Part shown: in pieces, positions 48,234 to 57,139 of the stretch | How the letters are laid out: every line of letters begins with the position of its first letter | Position numbering within the stretch: the first letter of the stretch is position 1 | Assembly (NCBI GenBank): GCA_910578825.1 | Contig: CAJTSB010000007.1 | Location: 1 to 64,000, forward strand | Origin: an uncultured Lachnospiraceae bacterium | GTDB lineage: Bacteria; Bacillota; Clostridia; Lachnospirales; Lachnospiraceae | Direction: 5' to 3' | Length of the DNA stretch: 64,000 bases | The notes under the pieces: generated by a model | What the model was told of the DNA's origin: nothing | Database searches by the model: none | The model's input: the letters and a program-made list of their open reading frames with translations, nothing else | Translations under genes and position numbers: made by a program

Positions 48234-48683
48234 ATGAAAGGTTATGAAAAACCTATGGTAATCGTAAATGACGGTTTAAGCGAAGGTGTTTATGCAGCAA
48301 GCGGCGCTACAGAAGCTGCTGATTGTTGGACAGTTGATCCCGTATCCGTACAGGATTGGAATGGTTCACACCATGTATTCGAGATTCGCTGCGTACACTC
48401 AACTGGTGTACAGCATATTTCATCTGCATCTACAGTAACTCTCACCTTTAGCAATGCTTTGACGGATGCATATTCAGAGTTTCCCAGTTCTTTCAGTGGC
48501 ACCTCCGTTACCGTAACGCGTGAATTGCACGCGAATGCTTACAAGTCTGGCGACACCATGACATACAAGGTATGGGTGAAAGCTGCCGACGAAGCAAGCA
48601 CCAAATCTATCGCCTGCATTGGTTCTACAATTTCATGTACGAAGACAGTCAATGTACAGGGCAATGGCGGCGATGGCAACTAA
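48234..48683 (+). CDS. Small Cys-containing protein with leader-like N terminus, candidate export cargo
   Basis: 149 aa. No Sec signal peptide. The first 24 residues (MKGYEKPMVIVNDGLSEGVY then AASG) look like a leader: similar YEKPxV...SG starts occur on small gut-Firmicute proteins of unknown role. The rest is Ser/Thr/Val-rich, probably beta-strand, with four Cys (31, 53, 128, 135) and three Trp (32, 42, 114), ending GNGGDGN. GGGAGG precedes the ATG in an AT-rich upstream region. A terminator then an ABC exporter follow. No known domain recognised; export by the neighbour is inference. Confidence 0.7.
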   Translation: MKGYEKPMVIVNDGLSEGVYAASGATEAADCWTVDPVSVQDWNGSHHVFEIRCVHSTGVQHISSASTVTLTFSNALTDAYSEFPSSFSGTSVTVTRELHANAYKSGDTMTYKVWVKAADEASTKSIACIGSTISCTKTVNVQGNGGDGN

Positions 48684-48723
48684 GCCGCAACGACATCATG
48701 TTTAGCTAACTACGTATTGGGGG

Positions 48724-48756
48724 CAGCGTCACTTATTGCAAGTGGCGCTGTTTTTT
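48724..48756 (+). terminator. Strong terminator between the small protein and the ABC transporter
   Basis: CAGCG, CACTT pair with AAGTG, CGCTG around ATTGC, followed by TTTTTT. It would favour abundant small-protein mRNA with limited readthrough into the transporter gene. Confidence 0.88.
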
Positions 48757-48775
48757 GTCACGAAAGGATTATTCC

Positions 48776-50539
48776 ATGAAAGAGAAAATCAGGTTTTTTA
48801 TCGGACGCATCAAAGCCGGACGGCTTGGAGAAATGCGCAGACAAACGCTCTGGATTTATCAGTATGCCAGACATTACTGGATGACGATGGTCTTCTATAC
48901 CCTGCTTGGTATGGTCGGAACCGTTGTCGCCTTGCTGACCAGCCTGGTCTCCAAGGATCTAGTGGATATTATTACCGGTCATCAGACCGGAGAAATTGTC
49001 AAAACATTTTCCATTATGATCGGGCTCAACGTCGGAACCACCTTCCTGAACCAGATTTCCGAGTATGCCTCCACCTATCTGAGCCTGAAAGTGGATTCCG
49101 AAATCAAAGCGGATATCTTCTCCAAAATCCTTGTGACAGACTGGGAGTCTTTGACGACCTACCATACCGGAGATCTTCTGACGCGCTGGGGATCCGATGC
49201 CTCCGCAATCTCCAACGGCATTCTCAATTTCATACCCAACGCTATCATCTATGTCTTTCGTTTTATCAGTGCATTTGCGATGGTGATCTATTACGATGCT
49301 TCCTTTGCGATATTTGCATTCCTGGGTATGCCGGTCAGCCTGCTGCTCTCCAAAACGCTTTTAAACCGCATGGTAAACAATAATAAACGGAGCGCGGCTA
49401 TGGGGGCAAAAATGTCCGGATTTAACCAGGAGACCTTTTCGAATATCCAGACGATTAAGGCATTTGATTTAATCCGCCTGTACGTTGCACGGCTGAAACA
49501 GCTTCAGAAAGAATATATCACCATGAAACTGGATTTCCAGAAAATGTCGATGGGTACCTCCCTGCTTCTGTCCACGGTCGCGCTGCTCGTTTCCTATGCT
49601 TCCTATGGCTGGGGCATTTACCGCGTTTTTAGCAATGCCATCAGTTACGGAACTATGACGATGTTTTTAAGCCTTTCCGGTACATTAACGGGAACACTGC
49701 ATAACCTGACCTCACTCGTTCCCACAACCATCGGTCTCACCACTTCCGCCGGGCGGCTTATGGACATCATCGAAATGCCAAGAGAGGACTACAGCCATGA
49801 TGAAGAAGTCGAAGAGTTTTTAAAATCTAACCAAAACGAAGGCATCAGTCTTCACATCAGAGATCTGGAATATGCCTACAAAAACGGCACGCAGGTCTTT
49901 CAGGGCGCATCTATAGACGCGCACCCGCACGAAGTAGTCGCATTGGTTGGTCCGTCGGGCGAAGGCAAGACCACCATGATACGCCTGATGCTGTCGCTGA
50001 TGCGCTCACAGAACGGCTCCGCCACACTCAGCGGTTCGCATACAGACACGATTCCCCTTACGCCCTCCACGCGAAAACTCTTTTCCTATGTGCCGCAGGG
50101 CAATACCATGTTTTCCGGTACCATCGCGGAAAATATGCGCAATGTCAAACCAGACGCTACGGACGAAGAAATCATAGACGCATTGAAACTGTCATGCGCC
50201 TGGGATTTTATCTGTAAACTGCCCGATGGCATTCACAGCAAAATCAAAGAGCGTGGCGGTGGATTTTCAGAAGGGCAGGCACAAAGGCTTTCTATTGCAA
50301 GAGCCTTGTTGCGTCGTTCTCCAATCCTGCTGCTTGATGAGGCTACTTCTGCTCTGGATGTGGCGACAGAACGCGAAGTTTTGAAGAATATTATGTCGGA
50401 TGAATACCCACGCACCTGCATCGTGACGACACACCGGCCATCTGTGCTGAATATCTGCGAGCGCGTCTATGCCATCCGCGATAAGAAATGCATTATCTTA
50501 AGTGAAAAAGAGATAAATGAAATGGTAAGCGGTTCCTGA
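48776..50539 (+). CDS. ABC exporter, fused membrane and ATPase domains
   Basis: 587 aa. Six membrane helices (about 38-325) then an ATPase domain: Walker A GPSGEGKTT, Walker B PILLLDEATSALD and switch His in VTTHRPS. The signature is FSEGQAQR, a departure from LSGGQ also seen in peptide/glycan exporters. No C39 peptidase domain is present, so any leader removal must be done elsewhere. GAAAGG precedes the ATG at 48776. Position right after the small protein suggests that protein or its product is the cargo. Confidence 0.9.
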   Translation: MKEKIRFFIGRIKAGRLGEMRRQTLWIYQYARHYWMTMVFYTLLGMVGTVVALLTSLVSKDLVDIITGHQTGEIVKTFSIMIGLNVGTTFLNQISEYASTYLSLKVDSEIKADIFSKILVTDWESLTTYHTGDLLTRWGSDASAISNGILNFIPNAIIYVFRFISAFAMVIYYDASFAIFAFLGMPVSLLLSKTLLNRMVNNNKRSAAMGAKMSGFNQETFSNIQTIKAFDLIRLYVARLKQLQKEYITMKLDFQKMSMGTSLLLSTVALLVSYASYGWGIYRVFSNAISYGTMTMFLSLSGTLTGTLHNLTSLVPTTIGLTTSAGRLMDIIEMPREDYSHDEEVEEFLKSNQNEGISLHIRDLEYAYKNGTQVFQGASIDAHPHEVVALVGPSGEGKTTMIRLMLSLMRSQNGSATLSGSHTDTIPLTPSTRKLFSYVPQGNTMFSGTIAENMRNVKPDATDEEIIDALKLSCAWDFICKLPDGIHSKIKERGGGFSEGQAQRLSIARALLRRSPILLLDEATSALDVATEREVLKNIMSDEYPRTCIVTTHRPSVLNICERVYAIRDKKCIILSEKEINEMVSGS

Positions 50540-50561
50540 AAACCGCTCTATTTCATTGTTT

Positions 50562-51761
50562 CTACGAAAACAATTTCATTTTGTCTGTCAGTCTGCTGCG
50601 TTTTCCTGCTTCTTTTATAATATCCCGTCCACTTATTCCCCGGACGACATGGTTATTATGAAGAAAACGAAAGAGCGTCATTCCCCATAAAACGGGCCAA
50701 AGCAGGAATACGCTGCCCGCTTTCGGATAATTGAGATGCATCTGATGATGGAACTCCCGAATATAAGCGCTGATACCCGTCCCCCGCATGGCAACCATGC
50801 GCTGCCTCTTGTCATGCCCGAATTCTCCAGAGGCAAAAATATCTTTTATGAAATCTTCTGTCAGCTCTCTGCCATCAAATTCTTTCAACAGAAACGCAAC
50901 GTTCTTTCGTTTGAGTCCCAGATATTTCACACAGGTTTCTGTCAAAACACTGACGAACCCTTCCGTCCCGCTTTCCCTGATCAGGCGCAGGAAGGTTTGT
51001 TTTTCTTTCTCATCGACCTCACGGTTCCAGAATACCACCCAGTCGCATAGATACTTCAACCCAAAACCTGCCCGCAGAAAATGCTGTAACATATGAATCA
51101 CCAGATAAAACGCATGGTACGCATCCTCCGGCTGGTAAAAAGAAATCCCCCAGGAATCATTTTCTGTCACGTGCTGCTCATAATCCGGGAGCAGCGTTTC
51201 CAGAAAACGGTTCATCTTCTTGCTCTCAAAAGGTTCCGCCAGTATGCTGTGTACTTCCACACAAATCCCCTCATCATTGATCAGTTCTATATGATGAAGC
51301 GCATCCTGCTCTTTGCGCTCGGCAAATCCTTCTTTTTTGAGAATTTCCACAGCTCGCAGAAATGTTTCCTGCCGGGGAATCAAAATATCCACGTCCCCGG
51401 ATTTTCGCAGTTCCGGAGATGGGTAATAAGAAGCTGTGGCGGCGCCTTTGAGAAGAACTGCACGAATCCCCTCCTCCTGCAGGACATGCGTCACATATTT
51501 GGTAAGAAATAACAGGCGGTAATTAGAACGAACCGTTGTGGTTGCAGAACGACTCAACACCTGTCCGAATTCTGCAGGAATTCCTTTCTCACCTTCGTAC
51601 GCATCAAAAAGCAATGGAAGAACCGCATGTTTTTTTGCAATTTCCAACAAACTGCGCAAATCACACTTCCCGGCCGGCTCCATCACCTCTTCCTTTCTTT
51701 CTATTGGATTTAACGACTTTCTCAACCGTTTCAGCAAAATTACTTCTGTTTTACCGCTCAA
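50562..51761 (-). CDS. Nucleotidyltransferase-fold protein (NTP_transf_5-like)
   Basis: 399 aa, soluble. LLKGAATASYYPSPELRKSGDVDILI (about 100-126) is the nucleotidyltransferase-fold core of the PF14907 group, with the DVD pair as likely metal ligands. Members occur in surface-polysaccharide and some lasso-peptide loci; substrate unknown. TTG start with GGAGG 7 nt upstream, overlapping the flippase gene by 11 nt. Convergent with the ABC exporter, 22 nt apart. Confidence 0.8.
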   Translation of the reverse strand: MSGKTEVILLKRLRKSLNPIERKEEVMEPAGKCDLRSLLEIAKKHAVLPLLFDAYEGEKGIPAEFGQVLSRSATTTVRSNYRLLFLTKYVTHVLQEEGIRAVLLKGAATASYYPSPELRKSGDVDILIPRQETFLRAVEILKKEGFAERKEQDALHHIELINDEGICVEVHSILAEPFESKKMNRFLETLLPDYEQHVTENDSWGISFYQPEDAYHAFYLVIHMLQHFLRAGFGLKYLCDWVVFWNREVDEKEKQTFLRLIRESGTEGFVSVLTETCVKYLGLKRKNVAFLLKEFDGRELTEDFIKDIFASGEFGHDKRQRMVAMRGTGISAYIREFHHQMHLNYPKAGSVFLLWPVLWGMTLFRFLHNNHVVRGISGRDIIKEAGKRSRLTDKMKLFS

Positions 51762-53307
51762 TGAAATTCCTCCTTTTCTTTATCAATGAAACTGCTTTCT
51801 CCCACAGAAAACGAAACTCTTTCGTCCTTGCATAAACCAGAAGAAACCAGATATTCGGCACCAAAACACACAGGATAAGCCTTCCTGCCAGTGTCTGCCA
51901 GGGAGTACAAATAGAAAGCGCCGGCAAGCTCCTGCACAACAAATCCGTCACATACCAGCCAACGCCAATTACCGCTGTATAGATAAGATAGCGGATAAAA
52001 TAGCCTGTGCAGGATTTATGAAATCCATGTTTGTACAATACGTAAGGCTCCACCCAGACAGACGTCAGCATCATACTAAAGAAGGTTCCCAAAAAAACGC
52101 CTGTCATACCCATCCCGTTTACCAGAAGAAGCGATAAGCCCAGATTTAACAGCGCCTCCGCAATTGCTTTGTGCCTGTCATACCAGAACAATCCCATAGA
52201 ATCACGGAACGTCAGGGTTGCATTGCGCATTCCATTGACAAAAAAATTCACACAGAGCACAAAGACCGTCACCTCAGGAAATACATACTGTCTGCCAAAA
52301 CTGATTTCAACGAAGGGATTCAACAACTCATACAGACAAATAAAGGCAAATCCGTACATCCATTGTCCAAGAAAGAATACCGCCTCAAACACCTGCCGGA
52401 TATGCCCCTCCTCTTCTGTTACACCCAGGTTTCCAACACTTGCCGTAATGCCCTGGTATACCTGATTCAACATCTGCCTCACAGAGCCAATCACCAGGTA
52501 GTAGTTTGAATATCCTCCCACACTGGCAAGTCCCACAAATGCAGACAAAAGCAGGTTATCTGTATTATTGACAATTACAGTACCAACCTTGTGCATCAAC
52601 ATAGCCCTAATATTGGAAAAAATTCCTTTTTTTTCCTTATTGGAAAGGGGAAGTACATTTTTCTCTTTTAACCAGGGGTACAATCTGCCTGCGCGAACGG
52701 AAATGCACACATTGCACAAAACGGTTGTTGCAATGTTAATCAGCAAAAACAGGATAAAATCGTGCAGGACAATAAGCACAAATATTTGCAGAATATCTTG
52801 CAATACCCATGACATTGTCTGATAAAATGTACCAATATATAAGAGCTGGTGCGCATCCATCAGCGTTTTCTTATAAATCAGCAGATACGAGCAAACCGTA
52901 TTTACAAGATACAGAATGTAAATGAACGTCAGATGTTCGACATTCCCGTAGTCCTTGATTATCACATCCATAAAGGGAATCAACAAAGCTCCCGCCGCTG
53001 CAACCGCAAATGCCACCCCGCGGTAAAAGTTCTGAAACAATCGCATCAGAGATTTCTGCTTTTCTTTATCTCCCTCGGCAACCGGACGGTAGAGCGCAAA
53101 CGTAATCGCTGTTCCCACGCCCATTTCAGACAGCGACAATACCTGTATAATATCGGCAAAAAGCCCGTTTACTCCTACATAGCTCTCACTCAGTGTATGT
53201 GTGAACACGACCCTCAAAACATATCCCATGAGGATGGCCGTCATGCGCGACAAAAGCGCTACTGTGGTATTTCGTGCGGAATATTCCGTTCTGGTCTTTG
53301 TTTCCAT
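51751..53307 (-). CDS. Wzx-like polysaccharide flippase (MOP superfamily)
   Basis: 518 aa with about fourteen hydrophobic helices. The N terminus (TTVALLSRMTAILMGYVLRVVF, then SESYVGVNGLFADIIQVLSLSEMGVGTAI) matches oligosaccharide flippases that move lipid-linked units across the membrane. The weak AGGA site is 12 nt after the Stealth gene. It is distinct from the PelG-type transporter at 59.6-61.0 kb. Confidence 0.88.
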   Translation of the reverse strand: METKTRTEYSARNTTVALLSRMTAILMGYVLRVVFTHTLSESYVGVNGLFADIIQVLSLSEMGVGTAITFALYRPVAEGDKEKQKSLMRLFQNFYRGVAFAVAAAGALLIPFMDVIIKDYGNVEHLTFIYILYLVNTVCSYLLIYKKTLMDAHQLLYIGTFYQTMSWVLQDILQIFVLIVLHDFILFLLINIATTVLCNVCISVRAGRLYPWLKEKNVLPLSNKEKKGIFSNIRAMLMHKVGTVIVNNTDNLLLSAFVGLASVGGYSNYYLVIGSVRQMLNQVYQGITASVGNLGVTEEEGHIRQVFEAVFFLGQWMYGFAFICLYELLNPFVEISFGRQYVFPEVTVFVLCVNFFVNGMRNATLTFRDSMGLFWYDRHKAIAEALLNLGLSLLLVNGMGMTGVFLGTFFSMMLTSVWVEPYVLYKHGFHKSCTGYFIRYLIYTAVIGVGWYVTDLLCRSLPALSICTPWQTLAGRLILCVLVPNIWFLLVYARTKEFRFLWEKAVSLIKKRRNFIER

Positions 53308-53319
53308 AAAAAAGCATTC

Positions 53320-54327
53320 CTAACTTTTCTCAAATTCTGATTTCTCCGGCAATATCTTTTCAAACGCCTCGATAATCTGTTGTCTGGCCCGCAGAAAGTC
53401 AATCGGCTTATTTGCATCGTTTGCACAGATTATCCGCGCTTTCCTCTTTACAATCGTTTCCACAAGCAGAGAATTATCACTCTTCAAATTAAAATAGCGA
53501 AAATATTTCGTAATATTCTGCGGATGAAAATTGCCGCTCAGTTTCTGCCACTCCCTTGCAAGATACTGACTGACGTCCGACTGGTTTCGAAAGCGATGGC
53601 GGCATGTCTGATCCAATACCATGGTTTCTTTCTTCCAGAGCGTCCGATAGGTCTCTTTCAAAAACGGAGACGCCCCGTGTACGGTATAGAAACCCGTATA
53701 CTGCGGAAACATCAACTCCAACAGGTTATAGCCAAAATACAGAAACGGATAACCGATTTTAAAATATGCGCGCGGCTGTTTTCTTACGTTCTCCCTTTTT
53801 TTGAAATATTTGGAGAGCACCAGCGAATTATTCATATAAATATGGGACATTACCGGATTTTCCGGATTCGCAATTACCGGCTGAAAAGCCAGCATATCAC
53901 ATGGTTTGCCATCTCTGAAAAAATCCTCCGGTTTCATTTCACCTGTCAGAAAAATATCGTCGTTGAAATAGACAAACTGCTCCGCCAGTCCCTGAATCCG
54001 GTGCATATTCCATTCAATTGTGTGTGAATTGAACGTTGGCAGATATTCTTTGGGGATATAATCCTCATGGCGCACAATATTTAATTTGGGATGCGTAAGC
54101 TCAAGCCACTGCGGCAAATGTCCCCAGGTAATAAAATGAATCTTACGAACCCACGGCGCAAATTTTTCCACACCTCGGAACCAGTATTTTAAATTGTCCC
54201 AGTCGCGGTAACGCTCATCGGTATCATCACTGCTAAAAGCCGCATCGTATTTGCACTTTTCCCGCTGCCATGCCGCGTCGCCGCCGTCTACCCATGTTAT
54301 GACAAAATCAATTTTATTTTTCGGCAT
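53320..54327 (-). CDS. Stealth-family sugar-phosphate transferase
   Basis: 335 aa. The four conserved regions are visible: IDFVITWVDGGDAAW (CR1), DNLKYWFRGVEKFAPWVRKIHFITWGHLPQWL with VYFNDDIFL (CR2), the YTVHGASPF/RTLWKKE part (CR3) and CANDANK near the C terminus (CR4). The family (for example CpsY, GlcNAc-1-phosphotransferase gamma-like) transfers sugar-phosphates in capsule synthesis. First gene of the Stealth-flippase-nucleotidyltransferase operon; AGGAAGG precedes the ATG. Confidence 0.9.
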   Translation of the reverse strand: MPKNKIDFVITWVDGGDAAWQREKCKYDAAFSSDDTDERYRDWDNLKYWFRGVEKFAPWVRKIHFITWGHLPQWLELTHPKLNIVRHEDYIPKEYLPTFNSHTIEWNMHRIQGLAEQFVYFNDDIFLTGEMKPEDFFRDGKPCDMLAFQPVIANPENPVMSHIYMNNSLVLSKYFKKRENVRKQPRAYFKIGYPFLYFGYNLLELMFPQYTGFYTVHGASPFLKETYRTLWKKETMVLDQTCRHRFRNQSDVSQYLAREWQKLSGNFHPQNITKYFRYFNLKSDNSLLVETIVKRKARIICANDANKPIDFLRARQQIIEAFEKILPEKSEFEKS

Positions 54328-54352
54328 AATTCCAATCCTTCCTCTACTATGT

Positions 54353-54382
54353 TATAATAGATTAAAAACGTGAGGTATACAA
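54353..54382. promoter_or_regulatory. Overlapping divergent promoters (Stealth / DUF4832)
   Basis: Plus: TATAAT (54353-54358) with TGT before it (extended -10). Minus: TTGTAT (54377-54382), 17 nt, TATTAT (54354-54359). The two -10 elements overlap by five bases in a 54-nt intergenic space, so transcription in the two directions probably competes. Confidence 0.55.
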
Positions 54383-55857
54383 TGAAAAATTTTATCCTGC
54401 TTGTCATTCCCTGCATGATATTATCCCTTTTTCCTGATACAGGCATCGGCACTTACCTGTTTACATCCCGGGAATGTTATACGATAACCTATCAGCCAGA
54501 AGAATATATTTCATCCAACCAGCCGCTGAACAATCCTTACCGGGGCTGGTATCATATTTATGGCTACGCGCTCTCTGATTCTGAACCGCTCAAACTGACG
54601 CAGATACAGGAAACGATCGCCAAAGATTCCAACCAGCTTGTCCTTCTGGAAATTAACCTGCGCAATTACGCGGCTTCGGAAATCAGTTCCGGAGGACTGT
54701 CCCAGTTAGAATCCATTCTCCTTGCCTGGGAAGATGCCGGCAGACAGCTCATTCTGCGTTTTCTGTATGACTGGAACGGCAAGGCAAAGGAAACAGAACC
54801 GCAGGACATCTCTATCATCAAACGCCATATGGAGCAAACTGGTGAAATTGTCAACAGATTCGCAAACTGCGTATTTCTGATGCAAGGAATCTACGTGGGC
54901 AATTGCGGAGAGATGAATAATTCTAATTATATGTCTCTGGAAAACATGCGTGAACTTGCCGCACACCTTGATTCTGTCATTGACCCCGCCATCTATCTGT
55001 CTGTGAGGACTCCGGAACATTACCGCATCGTAAGCAATTCCAGCGAACCGCTTTCTGCTGCAGACGCTTTTTCCGGCAAAATCTCAGCCAGAACCGGTCT
55101 GTTCAACGATGGTATGTTAGGCTCCGAAAGCGACCTCGGCACCTACGGAGAACAACCTTTTGCCATCGCAGAAGATTTCACAGGCAAGGGCACCCGCGCG
55201 GAAGAAATTGCCTTTCAGAACGCGCTTTGCAATTACGTGCCAAATGGCGGTGAGGTTGTACTGGACAACGAATACAATGACTTTTCCAACGCAGTAACGG
55301 ATTTGAGGGATATGCACGTCTCTTACCTTGATTGCGGCTACGACCTTGCCGTATTGGACAAATGGCGCAACTCCTTCTATAACGGACAGGACTGTTTCGA
55401 CGGCGCCGACGGCTATTCCTATATCGGGGAACATCTCGGATACCGCTACGCCATCCGCTCCTCATCATGCTCTTTCGATACATTCCGCGATGCAAAAGCC
55501 ACATTATCCGTGACGATGGAAAACAATGGTTTCTCTGTAACCTACCGCCCCTTTCTCTCCATGCTGACCATACTTGGCGAAGACGGCCGTGTCTGCGATA
55601 CCATACCAGTTCGCACAGACGCGCGTTTCTGGAAAAGCGGCGAAGACACCACATGGAGCGTTCCACTCGACATCCGCTCTTATCAAAACGGAACTTACCG
55701 CATTTATTACCGGCTCTACGATCCAAAGACTCACAAAAGTATCCGACTGGCCAACGACATTCCTGCCTCTAATCATGGCTATTATATCGGCTCCTTCACG
55801 GTGGAGAGCCAAAAAGCTCTTCCAAAAGAGTCCACTTTAGAAACGAACGTAAACTGA
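54382..55857 (+). CDS. DUF4874/DUF4832 putative surface glycosidase-like protein, exported
   Basis: 491 aa. N-terminal signal-anchor (about 4-24). The TIM-barrel-like part (NPYRGWYHIYGY, about 55; VGNCGEMNNSNY, about 172; GLFNDGMLGSESDLGTYG, about 235; NGGEVVLDNEYND, about 285) is followed by a beta-sandwich with HLGYRYAIRSS. Conserved Glu and Asp in these motifs look like a glycoside-hydrolase-type site; activity unproven. GAGGT precedes the ATG at 54382. A paralog lies convergent immediately downstream. Confidence 0.8.
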   Translation: MKNFILLVIPCMILSLFPDTGIGTYLFTSRECYTITYQPEEYISSNQPLNNPYRGWYHIYGYALSDSEPLKLTQIQETIAKDSNQLVLLEINLRNYAASEISSGGLSQLESILLAWEDAGRQLILRFLYDWNGKAKETEPQDISIIKRHMEQTGEIVNRFANCVFLMQGIYVGNCGEMNNSNYMSLENMRELAAHLDSVIDPAIYLSVRTPEHYRIVSNSSEPLSAADAFSGKISARTGLFNDGMLGSESDLGTYGEQPFAIAEDFTGKGTRAEEIAFQNALCNYVPNGGEVVLDNEYNDFSNAVTDLRDMHVSYLDCGYDLAVLDKWRNSFYNGQDCFDGADGYSYIGEHLGYRYAIRSSSCSFDTFRDAKATLSVTMENNGFSVTYRPFLSMLTILGEDGRVCDTIPVRTDARFWKSGEDTTWSVPLDIRSYQNGTYRIYYRLYDPKTHKSIRLANDIPASNHGYYIGSFTVESQKALPKESTLETNVN

Positions 55858-55861
55858 TTTC

Positions 55862-57139
55862 CTATGATACAATATACGTCCCCAGCCTTACCTTTCCATC
55901 TTCAGACGGCGTATTGGCAAAAAACATCTGTCGTCTGTCGCGCTTTCTGCGCATTTCAAGGAATACATTACCGGTTGAAACAAGCGTATCTTCCGGCAGA
56001 ATTGCCGTAATTTCTATGCTTTCCTGCGGCTGTATGTCGCAGGTTTGCATCGGCAGAACAGAACATTGCCGATCCTCTATGATGACCCCAAATTCCACGT
56101 CGTCCCTCAACGCAGAAAATCCAATATTCTCTATACAGATTTTCAGGGATAATTCCTTTTTCTTGTCCAATCTGACATTTCTAACAACAAGACGGTATCC
56201 AAGATGGCATCCGATATAATCAAAGACACTTTTCTGCTCCCAGATTCCCCGTTCATCACACCGCGTCTCCTTCCATTGCTGCAGGCGTCTTTCATCATGC
56301 GCACGGTTCAGATAACAGACTTTTGTACATCGCATCTCTCCAACCAGTTCCTGAAATGATAATTTAAGCGAACCTCCTACTGCCTCTCCGCCATAAGGGA
56401 CATGGGATGCAATACTTCCAGTGAATTCCATCTCTTCCTCCCTGCACCATTTGCCGCCCCATCCGCTTTCCGCTTTGCTCTGACAGCCATACGTTCCCAG
56501 ATCATCCAAAGAACCAAACATCCCGTCATTAAACAACCCTGTTTTATCCTCAAATGCCGCTCTTTTCTCTGAATGCAGCAAACGCCATTGCTGCGGCGTG
56601 CGAACGGCAATGGGAATATTTCCCAGCATTTCCCGCCATACCTGCATCAGCTGTTTCAGGCGTTCCTCCGACAGAAATTTCGAATCATGCATCTCCCCCC
56701 AGCTCCCCACCAGCATACCCTGGACAACAAAAATCTGCTCCTGATGGGTGCGAATTACAGCGCCTAACTGCTGCATATGCTCTGTGACCGTCTGTAAGAA
56801 ATCCGGTTCATGCTCCATCCCCCGCCCATCCCTGTCATAGGTAATGCGCAGAATGATTTCCTTGTTGTGCTTTCCGAAGAAATCCAGGATATCCGCGAGA
56901 TTGCAAAGCGCCTCCCCGGAAATCTCCCCTTCACGAAACGCACCAATATCAATCAGCGCCAACGCTATACTCTCTTCTGCGTGCAGACACCAGTATAACT
57001 CTTCAAAATTTGGCTTTTCTTCTATTACAAATGGATAAATGTGATACCAGCCACAGGAAGGATTCTGCAAATACCTGGTACTTTCTTCCAGAATTTCCGG
57101 CTTAAATTGAACGTGCTTCCTTTTTCTTATAAAGCTCAT
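55862..57139 (-). CDS. DUF4874/DUF4832 paralog without signal peptide
   Basis: 425 aa. Shares with the preceding gene NPSCGWYHIYPF, VGSWGEMHDSKF, GLFNDGMFGSLDDLGTYG, VPYGGEAVGG and HLGYRLVVRN in the same order, so both belong to one family. It starts with a basic segment and no membrane helix, so it is probably cytoplasmic or needs another route. It overlaps the GT2 gene by 38 nt and ends 4 nt from the convergent paralog. It is the last gene of the Pel-like operon. Confidence 0.8.
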   Translation of the reverse strand: MSFIRKRKHVQFKPEILEESTRYLQNPSCGWYHIYPFVIEEKPNFEELYWCLHAEESIALALIDIGAFREGEISGEALCNLADILDFFGKHNKEIILRITYDRDGRGMEHEPDFLQTVTEHMQQLGAVIRTHQEQIFVVQGMLVGSWGEMHDSKFLSEERLKQLMQVWREMLGNIPIAVRTPQQWRLLHSEKRAAFEDKTGLFNDGMFGSLDDLGTYGCQSKAESGWGGKWCREEEMEFTGSIASHVPYGGEAVGGSLKLSFQELVGEMRCTKVCYLNRAHDERRLQQWKETRCDERGIWEQKSVFDYIGCHLGYRLVVRNVRLDKKKELSLKICIENIGFSALRDDVEFGVIIEDRQCSVLPMQTCDIQPQESIEITAILPEDTLVSTGNVFLEMRRKRDRRQMFFANTPSEDGKVRLGTYIVS

